A stretch of DNA of 32,520 nucleotides from Candidatus Woesearchaeota archaeon (GTDB taxonomy: Archaea; Nanobdellota; Nanobdellia; Woesearchaeales; ARS49). Position numbers and translations under genes: made by a program. The DNA lies in assembly GCA_016203445.1 (NCBI GenBank), contig JACQMS010000016.1, positions 1-32,520 on the forward strand, in the 5' to 3' direction. The notes under the pieces were generated by a model. The model saw only the letters and a program-made list of their open reading frames with translations. It was not told where the DNA came from and searched no databases. This document shows positions 15,121 through 23,279 of this stretch, one piece after another (within the stretch, counting starts at the first letter, position 1; every line of letters begins with the position of its first letter).

Positions 15121-17772
15121 TTACGCTGGAGAACCGACAACTCTCTTAACAACCTCACCAAAAACAAGAATTGTAGCAGAAAAACATAAAGCGATAATCC
15201 AATCATAAACACTCAAAGAAACAAGACCAAACAATTCAGAAATTGATGGAACGCTTAAAAGTCCAAAATGTAAAAGAGCCACTAATAATATTGACGCAAT
15301 CATCCACCCATTGGAAGGAAGATTAAAAAAAGATTTCGAAAAAGATCTATGATTCAAAGCGTTAAACAATTGAGAAAACACTATAACAGTAAAAGCCATA
15401 GTCCTGGCAGTTTCAAGATTAGTATGAGGATCATACCAATCAAAAACCAAAATAGTCAAAACAGCAATCAAGATACCAACGCCCCAAAACAACACTCCAG
15501 CAGCCCTAAAAATTTCGCCCTCGTACTTCCTAGGAGATCTAAACATCAAACCGGGCTCTTTAGGATCAACAGCCAAAGCTAAAGCAGGAAAACTATCAGT
15601 AACAAGATTCACCCACAACAATTGCAAAGCTAACAAAGGCAAAGGAAGCCCTAGAATAATCCCCAAAAGTATGACTAGAACCTCGCCGATGTTGGATGAC
15701 AACAAGTAATAAACAAACTTTTTCAAATTATCAAAAATAACTCTTCCCTCCTCAATAGCGGCAACAATTGTAAGAAACTGGTCATCAAGCAAAACAATAT
15801 CCGAAGATTCACGAGCAACATCGGTTCCAGACAGGCCCATAGCAACACCAATATCGGCACGCTTCAAAGCAGGAGCATCATTAACACCATCACCAGTCAT
15901 CGCAACAATATGCCCCCTAGACTGCAAAGCCTTAATAATCTTCAACTTGTGCTCCGGATTAACCCTAGCGAAAACACCAACTCTATCAATAACAACACCT
16001 AAATCCTTAGCTTTATCAATATCCTCGCCAGTCATAACATCACCAAAAATTCCAACCTCTTTAGCAACAGAAACAGCAGTATCCCTATGATCACCAGTAA
16101 TCATAACAACTTTAATACCCGCATCAACACAAGTCTTAACAGAACGCTTAACCTCAACCCTCGGAGGATCCATAACACCCTCCAAACCCAAAAATATTAA
16201 GTCGTCCTCAACACCAGAAAAAGATTTAGTGCCCGTAGGAAGCTTCTTGAAAGCAAAACCCAAAACCCTCAAAGACCCAGAAGCAAACTTCGAAGCGTTG
16301 CTCAAAATATCATCCCTCAAAGTCCTAGAAAGCTTAACAATTTGACCATGAACTTCTACAAGCTGACACTTCTCCAACAACAATTCAGGAGCACCCTTAA
16401 CATAAACAACAGAATCATTCTGAGAAGCAACAACAACGCTCATCATTTTTCTTTCAGAAGAAAAAGGAATTTCGTGAACCCTCTGAAACTTTTTCTTCAA
16501 ATCAATAACGTTCAAACCCGCCTTCTCGGCAAGAACTATAAAAGACGCCTCAAAAGGGTCGCCAACAACAGAAGAACCGCCAGTCTTAACATCTCTATTA
16601 ATAACAGCGTTATTACACAAAGCACCGCACAAAATCAACTTTTCAAAACTTTTGGGAGTAGAAGAAAAAGAACCAACAGGGGCATAACCAGAACCGGTAA
16701 CGGAAACAACAGAATCATTAACAAAAATTTTTCTAACAGTCATCTCATTACGGGTAAGAGTTCCAGTCTTATCAACACAAACAACACTACAAGAACCAAG
16801 AGTTTCAACACTAGGCAAAGACCTAACAAGAGCGTTACGCTTAAGCATTCTACTAACACCAATAGATAGCGCGATGGTAACCATGGCGGGCAATCCCTCA
16901 GGAATAGCTGCAACAGCCAGAGCCATAGAAACGAGAAACATTTCAAAAAATCCGCGGCCAGAAATAACTCCAACACCAAAAATAAATAAAGCGATAACAA
17001 CAACAATCCAAGAAATATGCCTGGCAAGAACAGACAAGCGTTTCTGCAAAGGAGTTAAAGGAGTTTTTTCTGACTGAACCATTAAAGCAATTCTGCCAAA
17101 CTCAGACTCATGACCAGTAGAAGTAACAACGGCAGAACCACGACCTCTAGAAACAACGGTTCCAGTAAAAACCATACAAGAACGATCGCCAATAGAAGCG
17201 TTAGAAGTCACGGGGTGAATATGCTTCAAAACAGGAACGCTCTCGCCAGTAAGAACTGCCTCCTGACATTCAAGCAGAGAAACAGAAAAAATACGAGCAT
17301 CAGCAGGAATCTTATCGCCCTCCTCCAAAAAAATTACGTCGCCAGGAACGAGCAAAGAAGAATCAACAACAACCTCTCTGCCATCCCTAAGAACTCTTGC
17401 CTTGTCAGGAGAAAAACTTTTCAAAGCCTCAATAGCCCTCTCAGCACGAAACTCCTGAAAAAACCCGAGCAAAGAATTAAGAATAACTATAGTCATAATA
17501 ACCCAAAATTCTACAAGCTCAGACAACGCCAGAGAGATAACCGCAGCAACAATAAGAACCCAAACAACAGGCGAAGAAAACTGCGACAAGAAAATTTTCA
17601 AAGGAGAAACAAAACTAACACGCTCTATAACATTCCTGCCAAAAGATTGAAGTCTCTGAGAAGCCTCCGCGCCAGACAAGCCATTCTTTGAAGAGCGAAG
17701 CTTATCAAAAACATCACCGTACTCCAAAGAGTGAAAAAGCACCCCTTTAAACAAATCATAATATCCGGACAT
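15121..17772 (-). CDS. P-type Ca2+-transporting ATPase (type II)
   Basis: 883-residue cation pump. Actuator TGES at 175-178, phosphorylated Asp334 in DKTGTLT, nucleotide-domain KGAPE, and the hinge MTGDGVNDAP. Ion-binding segments match the SERCA/PMR1 group: PEGLPA (291-296) in M4 and LLWVNLVTDSFPALAL in M6, the Asn and Asp being Ca2+ ligands in that group. About ten membrane segments, and an N-terminal cation-ATPase domain (YGDVFDKLRSSKNGLSGAEA). Predicted to export Ca2+ with ATP. GTTTAAAAACT at 17795-17805 (reverse strand) is 28 bases from the ATG, giving a leaderless message. Mn2+ is an alternative ion. Confidence 0.92.
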   Translation of the reverse strand: MSGYYDLFKGVLFHSLEYGDVFDKLRSSKNGLSGAEASQRLQSFGRNVIERVSFVSPLKIFLSQFSSPVVWVLIVAAVISLALSELVEFWVIMTIVILNSLLGFFQEFRAERAIEALKSFSPDKARVLRDGREVVVDSSLLVPGDVIFLEEGDKIPADARIFSVSLLECQEAVLTGESVPVLKHIHPVTSNASIGDRSCMVFTGTVVSRGRGSAVVTSTGHESEFGRIALMVQSEKTPLTPLQKRLSVLARHISWIVVVIALFIFGVGVISGRGFFEMFLVSMALAVAAIPEGLPAMVTIALSIGVSRMLKRNALVRSLPSVETLGSCSVVCVDKTGTLTRNEMTVRKIFVNDSVVSVTGSGYAPVGSFSSTPKSFEKLILCGALCNNAVINRDVKTGGSSVVGDPFEASFIVLAEKAGLNVIDLKKKFQRVHEIPFSSERKMMSVVVASQNDSVVYVKGAPELLLEKCQLVEVHGQIVKLSRTLRDDILSNASKFASGSLRVLGFAFKKLPTGTKSFSGVEDDLIFLGLEGVMDPPRVEVKRSVKTCVDAGIKVVMITGDHRDTAVSVAKEVGIFGDVMTGEDIDKAKDLGVVIDRVGVFARVNPEHKLKIIKALQSRGHIVAMTGDGVNDAPALKRADIGVAMGLSGTDVARESSDIVLLDDQFLTIVAAIEEGRVIFDNLKKFVYYLLSSNIGEVLVILLGIILGLPLPLLALQLLWVNLVTDSFPALALAVDPKEPGLMFRSPRKYEGEIFRAAGVLFWGVGILIAVLTILVFDWYDPHTNLETARTMAFTVIVFSQLFNALNHRSFSKSFFNLPSNGWMIASILLVALLHFGLLSVPSISELFGLVSLSVYDWIIALCFSATILVFGEVVKRVVGSPA

Positions 17773-17825
17773 TAAGAAAAGGACAACTATGGGAGTTTAA
17801 AAACTTTTGGAGAAAAAAAAGAAAA

Positions 17826-17858
17826 CATTTAAATACTATTGATAACTATATTTGTCTA
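17826..17858 (+). promoter_or_regulatory. TATA box of a leaderless toxin-antitoxin promoter
   Basis: CATTTAAATAC at 17826-17836 is centred 27 bases before ATG 17858. It resembles the TATTTAAATAC box of the VapBC-type pair at 9779-9789, but the flanking palindrome of that locus is not repeated here. Confidence 0.6.
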
Positions 17859-18076
17859 TGGTAACAACAATTCAGGTAAGTGAACGATTAATCACACTAT
17901 TAAAGGAAAGAAAATTTTCAGACAGTGAAACATATGAAGATGTAATTCTTGATATGATAGAAGACTCTCAAGAATTATCAGAAGAAACAAAAAGACACAT
18001 TGCCAAATCAGAATTAGACATAAAATTAGGAAGAATTTACACCCACGAACAAGTAAAAAAGAAATTGGGGCTATAA
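17858..18076 (+). CDS. RelB-like antitoxin
   Basis: 72 residues. The start MVTTIQVSERLITLLKERK followed by SDSETYEDVILDMIEDS is the pattern of short archaeal antitoxins with an N-terminal DNA-binding strand and helices. The C-terminal part (KLGRIYTHEQVKKKLGL) would bind the toxin. ATG 17858 fits the TATA box; a TTG at 17852 is not needed. The toxin ATG follows the stop after three bases. Confidence 0.82.
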   Translation: MVTTIQVSERLITLLKERKFSDSETYEDVILDMIEDSQELSEETKRHIAKSELDIKLGRIYTHEQVKKKLGL

Positions 18077-18079
18077 TTG

Positions 18080-18328
18080 ATGTACACAATAAACTATTCA
18101 GAACACGCAGTAAAACAAATAGAAAAATTAGAACTAGAAACGCAAAGAAGAATAATAACAACACTAGAACGAATACGAATACGCCCGTATCCACACGTAA
18201 AAAAACTTGTAGAAAACCCATACTTCAGGCTCAGAGCAGGAGATTACAGAATAATACTTGACATAAAAGAATCAGAACTAATAATACTATTTATAGAAGT
18301 TGGTCACAGAAAAAAAGTGTATAAATGA
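18080..18328 (+). CDS. RelE/ParE-family toxin
   Basis: 82 residues with the RelE fold pattern: an N-terminal strand (YTINYSEHAVKQIEKL), two helices, then FRLRAGDYRIILDIKESELIILFIEVGHRKKVYK. The Arg of LRAGDYRI and the Arg/Lys residues of HRKKVYK sit where RelE mRNA interferases have catalytic basic residues. Probably cleaves mRNA on the ribosome. A TTG directly before ATG 18080 is an alternative start. Second toxin-antitoxin pair in the window. Confidence 0.87.
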   Translation: MYTINYSEHAVKQIEKLELETQRRIITTLERIRIRPYPHVKKLVENPYFRLRAGDYRIILDIKESELIILFIEVGHRKKVYK

Positions 18329-18430
18329 TTAATGACAGAACTGGCGGTGCAGTCAAGTTGAGTGTCTTTGGAACGTGTTGTGATTCTCTTCTCTTGTTTT
18401 TCCTTTATCGGGCGTAATGATAATTATTTT

Positions 18431-18637
18431 TGTCAAGAACCACTGGTCAAAGAATAGTGGCATGTTGCTTAACGCAATAGCGCACAGTGGTTCTTGATCA
18501 TGCTCAGAAACTTTCCATACTCACTGCATGATTTGCTTCAGTCACCAGTCTATGGAAAGTTTCTGACATTTCCACATTCACTGCATAATTTACTTCAACT
18601 ACCAGTTACGAACTGGTGGAAAGTTTCCGACATTTCT
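18431..18637 (+). repeat. Stem-loop repeat element, copy B (three hairpins)
   Basis: Hairpin I: TCAAGAACCACTG (18433-18445) with CAGTGGTTCTTGA (18485-18497), 13 bp. Hairpin II: CAGAAACTTTCCATA (18505-18519) with TATGGAAAGTTTCTG (18551-18565), 15 bp. Hairpin III: TTTCCAC (18570-18576) with GTGGAAA (18616-18622), or the inner ACCAGT/ACTGGT. III is a diverged tandem duplicate of II, and the stem pair changes from CCAT/ATGG to CCAC/GTGG, a compensated change. Copy A at 1958-2098 has I and II only. The strand of any transcript is inferred from copy A. Confidence 0.8.
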
Positions 18638-18644
18638 TACTCAC

Positions 18645-18666
18645 GACAAAGGATTTGTTCGTGGGC
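18645..18666. repeat. Additional small hairpin next to repeat copy B
   Basis: CACGACAAA and TTTGTTCGTG can pair around the loop GGA with one bulged T. It is not present beside copy A. The rest of this gene-poor stretch holds no recognisable feature: 18329-18430 has T-rich runs after the RelE gene, 18667-18796 nothing. Confidence 0.45.
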
Positions 18667-18796
18667 AAGAAAAAATCACTCATTGATTATTCACGTCCGA
18701 ACTTCGATGAAAACAGAAAAATGGTTTTGTCACTTAAGTTGACATTGCCCTGTGTACTTTCTACCAAAAATTCTAACCATTCCAAGAGTGGAACTA

Positions 18797-19741
18797 TCAA
18801 TTCAAAGTAGTAATCGGCCTGCTCTGCAAAATGTAAAATTTTCCTTTGCTCAAAGCCCACTCTATATCGCAAGGAAAACCATAATGATTCTCAATTTTAA
18901 CAATTAATTTGGAAAGCTCCAAAACTTCAGTATCGCTTAAAGACGGCAAATTCTGCCTATCTTTAGTGATGTTTTTCCAGATAACACCGCCAATTTTTGA
19001 CTTGAACAACTCTCTGGATTTTGTTGAAATATTTCTATTCAAAACAAAAAAACTATTTTTTTCAACGACAAAACTGTCGGGAGTTATCTGACCAGAAACT
19101 ATAGATTCACCCAAACCATAAGAAGCCTCAATTATTAACTGATTTTTATTCTGAGTCACGGGATGCACAGAAAATGCTACTCCAGAAACATCACTATCAA
19201 TCATTTTTTGAACTACAACAGCCACAGAAATCTCTTTATCATGAAGATTCTTTTCAAACCGGTAAAAAATCGCTCTGGGAGTGAACAACGAAGCCCAACA
19301 CTTTTTGATATTATCAAAAAGAGAATTGCTAGTAGTATTCAAAAAAGTATCCAACTGCCCGGCCCACGCGGCAGTAGAACTATCCTCAGAAGTTGCCGAA
19401 GAGCGAACAGCAACAAACTTAGCACCCAATTTTTTGAACTGCGAAGAAATTTCTTTTTTTATTCCTGCAGGAATTTCCTCGCTTAATATTATAGAACGAA
19501 TTTTTTCCGAGGCTCTATCTACAGAATTAACACTCTTAAGATTTACACTATGAAGAACAGAATCAATATCTTCTAAGATTCCTGTTTCATCAATAAAACT
19601 TTCAAAAACACCAGACGATACTACAAATCCATGAGGAACAGGAATGCCTGCACAAATCATCTCACCAAGAGAGGCGCCCTTACCGCCGGCAATACCAGCA
19701 CTATCCTTGCTCAACTCGTTTAACGATAAAGTATTTTTCAT
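18797..19741 (-). CDS. Free-standing ATP-grasp domain of the PEP synthase/PPDK type
   Basis: 314 residues that correspond to the N-terminal, ATP-binding domain of PEP synthase, pyruvate phosphate dikinase and rifampin phosphotransferase. Signatures: GGKGASLGEM (19-28), AVRSSATSED with Arg113, SGVAFSVHPVT, EASYGLGESIVSGQITPD, and the closing DIEWALSKGKFYILQSRPIT (292-311). In those enzymes this domain moves a phosphate from ATP to a histidine on a swivel domain. Here the protein stops right after the domain, and swivel domains are on two separate genes upstream. It is the last gene of the operon, after a 41-base gap. The domain looks intact and active. Confidence 0.9.
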   Translation of the reverse strand: MKNTLSLNELSKDSAGIAGGKGASLGEMICAGIPVPHGFVVSSGVFESFIDETGILEDIDSVLHSVNLKSVNSVDRASEKIRSIILSEEIPAGIKKEISSQFKKLGAKFVAVRSSATSEDSSTAAWAGQLDTFLNTTSNSLFDNIKKCWASLFTPRAIFYRFEKNLHDKEISVAVVVQKMIDSDVSGVAFSVHPVTQNKNQLIIEASYGLGESIVSGQITPDSFVVEKNSFFVLNRNISTKSRELFKSKIGGVIWKNITKDRQNLPSLSDTEVLELSKLIVKIENHYGFPCDIEWALSKGKFYILQSRPITTLN

Positions 19742-19765
19742 TTTTTCTCATATTCAGACTTTATT

Positions 19766-19779
19766 CCCTAAAATTAGGG
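19766..19779. promoter_or_regulatory. Small intercistronic hairpin
   Basis: CCCTAA (19766-19771) and TTAGGG (19774-19779) pair around two bases in the gap between the swivel-domain gene and the ATP-grasp gene. It may tune the amount of the last protein; this is a guess. Confidence 0.35.
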
Positions 19780-19782
19780 AGT

Positions 19783-20838
19783 TCATTTTCTCTTTAAAAC
19801 TCTTACAATCCCCTTATTCGCATCAACCTCTACCAAATCTCCATCCTTAAAAACCTTTGTTGCAATTTTCGTGCCTATTATGCAAGGCTTTTCCATTTCT
19901 CTAGCAACAATAGCCGCATGACACGTGATACCACCCTCGTCAGTTACGAATGCAGCCGCTTTTTTCATCGCGGGCAAGAAGTCAGGAACAGTCATTGAAG
20001 AAACAAGAATTTCGCCATCCTTAAACTTGCTCATATCAGCATATTCGATAACTATGCGAACTCTTCCTCGAACCTTTCCCATCATGGCAATAGTACCAGA
20101 AACTTCTCTTATAGAATGGTCACCAGAATGTTCTATAAATACTATGCCTTCTCGTTTCAAAACAGATTGAATCTTATCACCAACAAATATGTTTCCATTA
20201 AAGAAAGCATATCTTTCTCTTCTTTCATTCAACACATTCATGCTCGGAATATTCCTGCTAACGATTTCTTCAATGGAGAGAAAATCTAAGTACTCTTTTG
20301 GAAGGTCAGCATATTTTTCAGAAACTAACTCCCAGAGCTTGTTTCCAACAATGTACAAATCTTCACCACACTTTTTTCTAAAAGAAAGAGCGATTTTTCG
20401 AGCATCAGGAATATGAAACTCTGGAGGAGCCTCGCCGAGAACGACTGATATAGTAACGAGAGGCCACACCTTCTCAATGCACATATAAAGAAGCACAGAA
20501 AAATCTTTGAACGATGCACTTTTTTCAAGAGCAAGAATTTTTTCCCTCTCTTCAGAATACTCGGTAAAGAGCACCTTAAATTTTTCTGGGTGTTTTCCAA
20601 GAATATCAATAATTTTTTTTCTTCCAGCATCCAAAAATCTCTTTTCATAGAACACTCTAACGCCTTCACCATTTTTATGAAGGAAAAAGTGACCGTACGA
20701 AACGCCTCTTGAAGGAAAGAACTTTTTGAGAAATTTCGTCTCAGCAAGAAACCACTCCTCAACATTCATAATAGAAAGATGACGAGTGTATAAATAAACA
20801 AATTCTCTCGTGTCTTTATTCTTTTTTCCTCTCGTCAT
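19783..20838 (-). CDS. Helical linker plus PEP-utiliser phosphohistidine swivel domain
   Basis: 351 residues from ATG 20838 (GTG 20841 is an alternative). Residues 1-245 are helical and resemble the middle region of PEP-utilising enzymes: FYEKRFLDAGRKK...HPEKFKVLFTEY, and before the swivel, EYLDFLSIEEIVSRN...NERRERY. The C-terminal domain (about 250-350) is a PEP-utiliser mobile domain: GKVRGRVRIV, EILVSSMTVPDFLPAMKKA, and GGITCHAAIVARE with phospho-acceptor His307. No PEP/pyruvate barrel follows. The start overlaps the stop of the phosphatase-like gene (TGATG). With the ATP-grasp gene downstream it would form the two halves of a split phosphotransferase; the final acceptor is unknown. Confidence 0.88.
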   Translation of the reverse strand: MTRGKKNKDTREFVYLYTRHLSIMNVEEWFLAETKFLKKFFPSRGVSYGHFFLHKNGEGVRVFYEKRFLDAGRKKIIDILGKHPEKFKVLFTEYSEEREKILALEKSASFKDFSVLLYMCIEKVWPLVTISVVLGEAPPEFHIPDARKIALSFRKKCGEDLYIVGNKLWELVSEKYADLPKEYLDFLSIEEIVSRNIPSMNVLNERRERYAFFNGNIFVGDKIQSVLKREGIVFIEHSGDHSIREVSGTIAMMGKVRGRVRIVIEYADMSKFKDGEILVSSMTVPDFLPAMKKAAAFVTDEGGITCHAAIVAREMEKPCIIGTKIATKVFKDGDLVEVDANKGIVRVLKRK

Positions 20839-21887
20839 CACAGCACCCTCTTCCTCAACTCGTTAAGCTTGAATAAGAGCAATGAACTAACTTCTGGTCT
20901 CGTCGTGAGATAATTATCTTGAATCAACCTCTCAATTATGGCAAATGAAAGTTTTAACAGTTCATTTATTGATAGGAATTCTCCTCGGGAGTTTTCACCC
21001 TCAGGATATTTGTTCTTGTACAAGAAGGCTTTTTGTCTGCCCTCAGCAATATCTTTTTCGATTGCTTGCATAAAATCTTTTACAGAACCTCTCCTTGCAG
21101 AAAGCCACTCGTCCAAAGCTTTTTCTCTCTGAGTAGAAAATGTAGGCTCATCAATGTAGAAAGCATAAGAAAATCCTTGATCAGAAATTTTATACCTCGC
21201 AACAAACTCTTTAGCAGTAATAACTTTACTCTTAGAACTAGGAAATGCACCAACTATTCTTTCTGTAACATAAGGAGCAGCAGTTAAAACAATATTCGCC
21301 CAATCACAAAGATCTGCGCTTACAGGAACTCCAACACCGTCAACATCTCTCCCAATAAGTTTAGATAATAAAGGTTGTTTCGCTCTGGCCTTTTGAGAAG
21401 AGTTAATAAGATTAAAAATGCCACAAGATTTCACAACTATTTTTAGACCAACATTTTCAGAAATGAATCCAATAGATTGTTCGAGAACAGGACTTCTACC
21501 AGCATTCGCGACGCAAACAACAAGAATTTTGAAACTTTTCAACGATGATTTAAGATCTCTTTCCTGAATAATTTCAAGATCTGCAATTTGCGGATTTTCT
21601 TTCAAAAACCTTACAAAAAATCCAAGCAACAACCAAATCTTCCTCTGAATTTTCAAAGATTCATCCTTTGACAACTCATCAAATTTTATTCTGTTCCTTT
21701 GAACTTTGAATATGAACTCATCAATTTGCTGAACAAGATTGTACACATTAGGAGTTATTAGGTTATTATAAGCCCAAAAACTACTAAATAATTCTTTAAG
21801 CAGAGAAAGTGTCAAGTCAAAATTTTTCTTCTCGTTAAAACGCTCTAGTGAACTACTTACTGAATCCAAAACCTCTCTTATTATCAT
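20838..21887 (-). CDS. Low-molecular-weight tyrosine-phosphatase-like protein with N-terminal helical domain
   Basis: 349 residues. The first 115 or so are helical and unrecognised. From 118 a low-molecular-weight phosphatase/arsenate reductase fold begins: FKILVVCVANAGRSPVLEQS holds the C(X)5R phosphate loop with Cys125 and Arg131, then Ser132. Asp246 in FYIDEPTF is in the place of the general-acid Asp-Pro of that family. Family members use a cysteinyl-phosphate intermediate to dephosphorylate proteins or small molecules. It starts one base after the acylphosphatase gene and overlaps the next. The target may be a phosphorylated component of this operon (inference). An arsenate reductase is the other possibility. 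Confidence 0.82.
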   Translation of the reverse strand: MIIREVLDSVSSSLERFNEKKNFDLTLSLLKELFSSFWAYNNLITPNVYNLVQQIDEFIFKVQRNRIKFDELSKDESLKIQRKIWLLLGFFVRFLKENPQIADLEIIQERDLKSSLKSFKILVVCVANAGRSPVLEQSIGFISENVGLKIVVKSCGIFNLINSSQKARAKQPLLSKLIGRDVDGVGVPVSADLCDWANIVLTAAPYVTERIVGAFPSSKSKVITAKEFVARYKISDQGFSYAFYIDEPTFSTQREKALDEWLSARRGSVKDFMQAIEKDIAEGRQKAFLYKNKYPEGENSRGEFLSINELLKLSFAIIERLIQDNYLTTRPEVSSLLLFKLNELRKRVL

Positions 21888-21888
21888 T

Positions 21889-22179
21889 TCAATAATACCT
21901 TATACTGAATGCTTTAAAACCTTCTGATTTTAAAGTTTCAATCTTAACATCCTCAACACCAGATCTTCCCGGGCTAGACTTTATGAAATCAATCATTTCG
22001 CTCAACTTTTTTTCATCAGCCTGAAAAACTGAATCAACAATAGCAATATTGTCAGGATTATTTTTAACGTAACCCTTTATTCCCAAAACTAAAGCCTTCT
22101 GACAAATACTTGATCTCATATTAACATTCTGCACTTTTCCATAAATTTTAACGCGAATAGTTTTCATACAATTTTTCAT
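21889..22179 (-). CDS. Acylphosphatase
   Basis: 96 residues, normal for the family. KIYGKVQNVNMRSSICQKA is a variant of the GxVQGVxFR phosphate-binding loop with the conserved Arg present, and GIKGYVKNNPDN supplies the catalytic Asn. The end, FKAFSIRYY, matches the usual F.I.Y strand. Acylphosphatases hydrolyse carboxyl-phosphates. The ATG overlaps the stop of the helical gene (ATGA). A second ATG at 22167 is also possible. In this operon it may remove a phosphate or an acyl phosphate product; not proven. Confidence 0.85.
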   Translation of the reverse strand: MKNCMKTIRVKIYGKVQNVNMRSSICQKALVLGIKGYVKNNPDNIAIVDSVFQADEKKLSEMIDFIKSSPGRSGVEDVKIETLKSEGFKAFSIRYY

Positions 22180-23279
22180 AACTTTTTCAAATCAAAAGGA
22201 GCAGGATCGGGAGTAAACACTTTTGCCTTTAATTCTGCAGGCAAATACCAAACCAGAAAATAAAACATTCCTGCATGACCCATATTCATCATGTACTTTG
22301 GAACGTTTATTCTCTTAGCTAACTCTTCAAGCATACCAAACCAAAAAGGAATTATATAAGGATCCAACGTTCCAAAAACATCTTTCGCTTCTTTAAATAA
22401 ATTAGTCATTTGATAGCACACTTTTAATTCTTCATATTCTTGTTTAGATAATTTATTTCTTCCTAAATCAAGTATGTGACTAATATTTTTAACCATATGC
22501 TCATATCTTTCTTTTAGTTCAAGATTTTTTTCATGAAACTCAAAAGCATGAATTATCACCTGATAAAGAGCAAGATTATCTCCTCTAACTCTTGCAGTTT
22601 CAATGGGCTCTTTAAGCAATTCGTGAATTTCATTTATTTCAGTATTCTTTTTAGTTTTTATAATCTTAAGCACGTCTTCAATTATTTTATAACAAGATTT
22701 ATCATCGTGTTTTGTTAATTCTTGTTTCAATTTATCAACGAATCCAGAAAATAGTTTACTGGAACTAAATTTATTATACAATTCTATTCCGATAAATGCA
22801 CTTTGCAAGTACAAATCAGCATAATCTCCCTGTAATAATGTTCTTTCAAAATCTAATACTGCCCGCTCTTTTTCTTCGATAGTTTCCCACTCTGCAACTT
22901 TTTCAGAATAATGTCTTATTCTCTCAACATAATAATCATGCAAAGGGCCATCACAAAAACCATAGTTCACTATCCAGAATTTGAAGCAGAATAATTTGTG
23001 CAATCTCTCATCAGTTCTTACTATCAACTCGTTGGTTTTTACTTTTTCTTTGTCATAATCATTTTTAATTTTATAAAATCCTTCAAACAACTCTTTCTGT
23101 TCTTTGTAAATAAATTTTTTGAATTTTTCAGGTTTCTTGAAATACTCTCTGGCAAGTTTCTGAAATAAAGGAATAACTGAAGGAAATTTTTTTGGATAAA
23201 ATAATGCAAACCCTTCTAAATCGTTAGGCAGGCTTCTCGGAAATTGGAAAACTTCCACATCAACACTACTCTGCTTCAT
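22176..23279 (-). CDS. Helical protein related to the middle region of PEP-utilisers (weak)
   Basis: 367 residues from ATG 23279, which has GAGGGGG upstream and overlaps the end of the ATPase gene by 14 bases; the frame is open to 23321. All-helical and charged, with no membrane segment. FALFYPKKFPSVIPLF...KKPEKFKKFIYKEQKELFEG can be laid beside FYEKRF...HPEKFKVLFTEYSEEREKI of the swivel protein at 19783-20838. That suggests a shared linker or substrate domain, although overall similarity is weak. No swivel or ATP-binding motif. It may be the substrate-binding subunit of a split phosphotransferase; this is inference. Confidence 0.7.
   Translation of the reverse strand: MKQSSVDVEVFQFPRSLPNDLEGFALFYPKKFPSVIPLFQKLAREYFKKPEKFKKFIYKEQKELFEGFYKIKNDYDKEKVKTNELIVRTDERLHKLFCFKFWIVNYGFCDGPLHDYYVERIRHYSEKVAEWETIEEKERAVLDFERTLLQGDYADLYLQSAFIGIELYNKFSSSKLFSGFVDKLKQELTKHDDKSCYKIIEDVLKIIKTKKNTEINEIHELLKEPIETARVRGDNLALYQVIIHAFEFHEKNLELKERYEHMVKNISHILDLGRNKLSKQEYEELKVCYQMTNLFKEAKDVFGTLDPYIIPFWFGMLEELAKRINVPKYMMNMGHAGMFYFLVWYLPAELKAKVFTPDPAPFDLKKL

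Noticed and set aside
18431..18637. CRISPR array or integron attC site
   Set aside because: Only two related units with different spacing, no regular repeat-spacer pattern, and no cas or integrase gene nearby. The short GCTTAAC match to attC cores is too weak.
18494..18810. Open frames running through repeat copy B and downstream (82 and 64 codons)
   Set aside because: They read through hairpin arms, the apparent protein repeats come from the DNA repeats, and copy A has no matching frame.
18687..18872. Possible frameshifted C-terminal extension of the ATP-grasp gene (EQADYYFELIVPLLEWLEF...)
   Set aside because: The in-frame protein already ends at the natural domain end (ILQSRPITTLN). The other frame overlaps that end and shows no PEP-utiliser motif.
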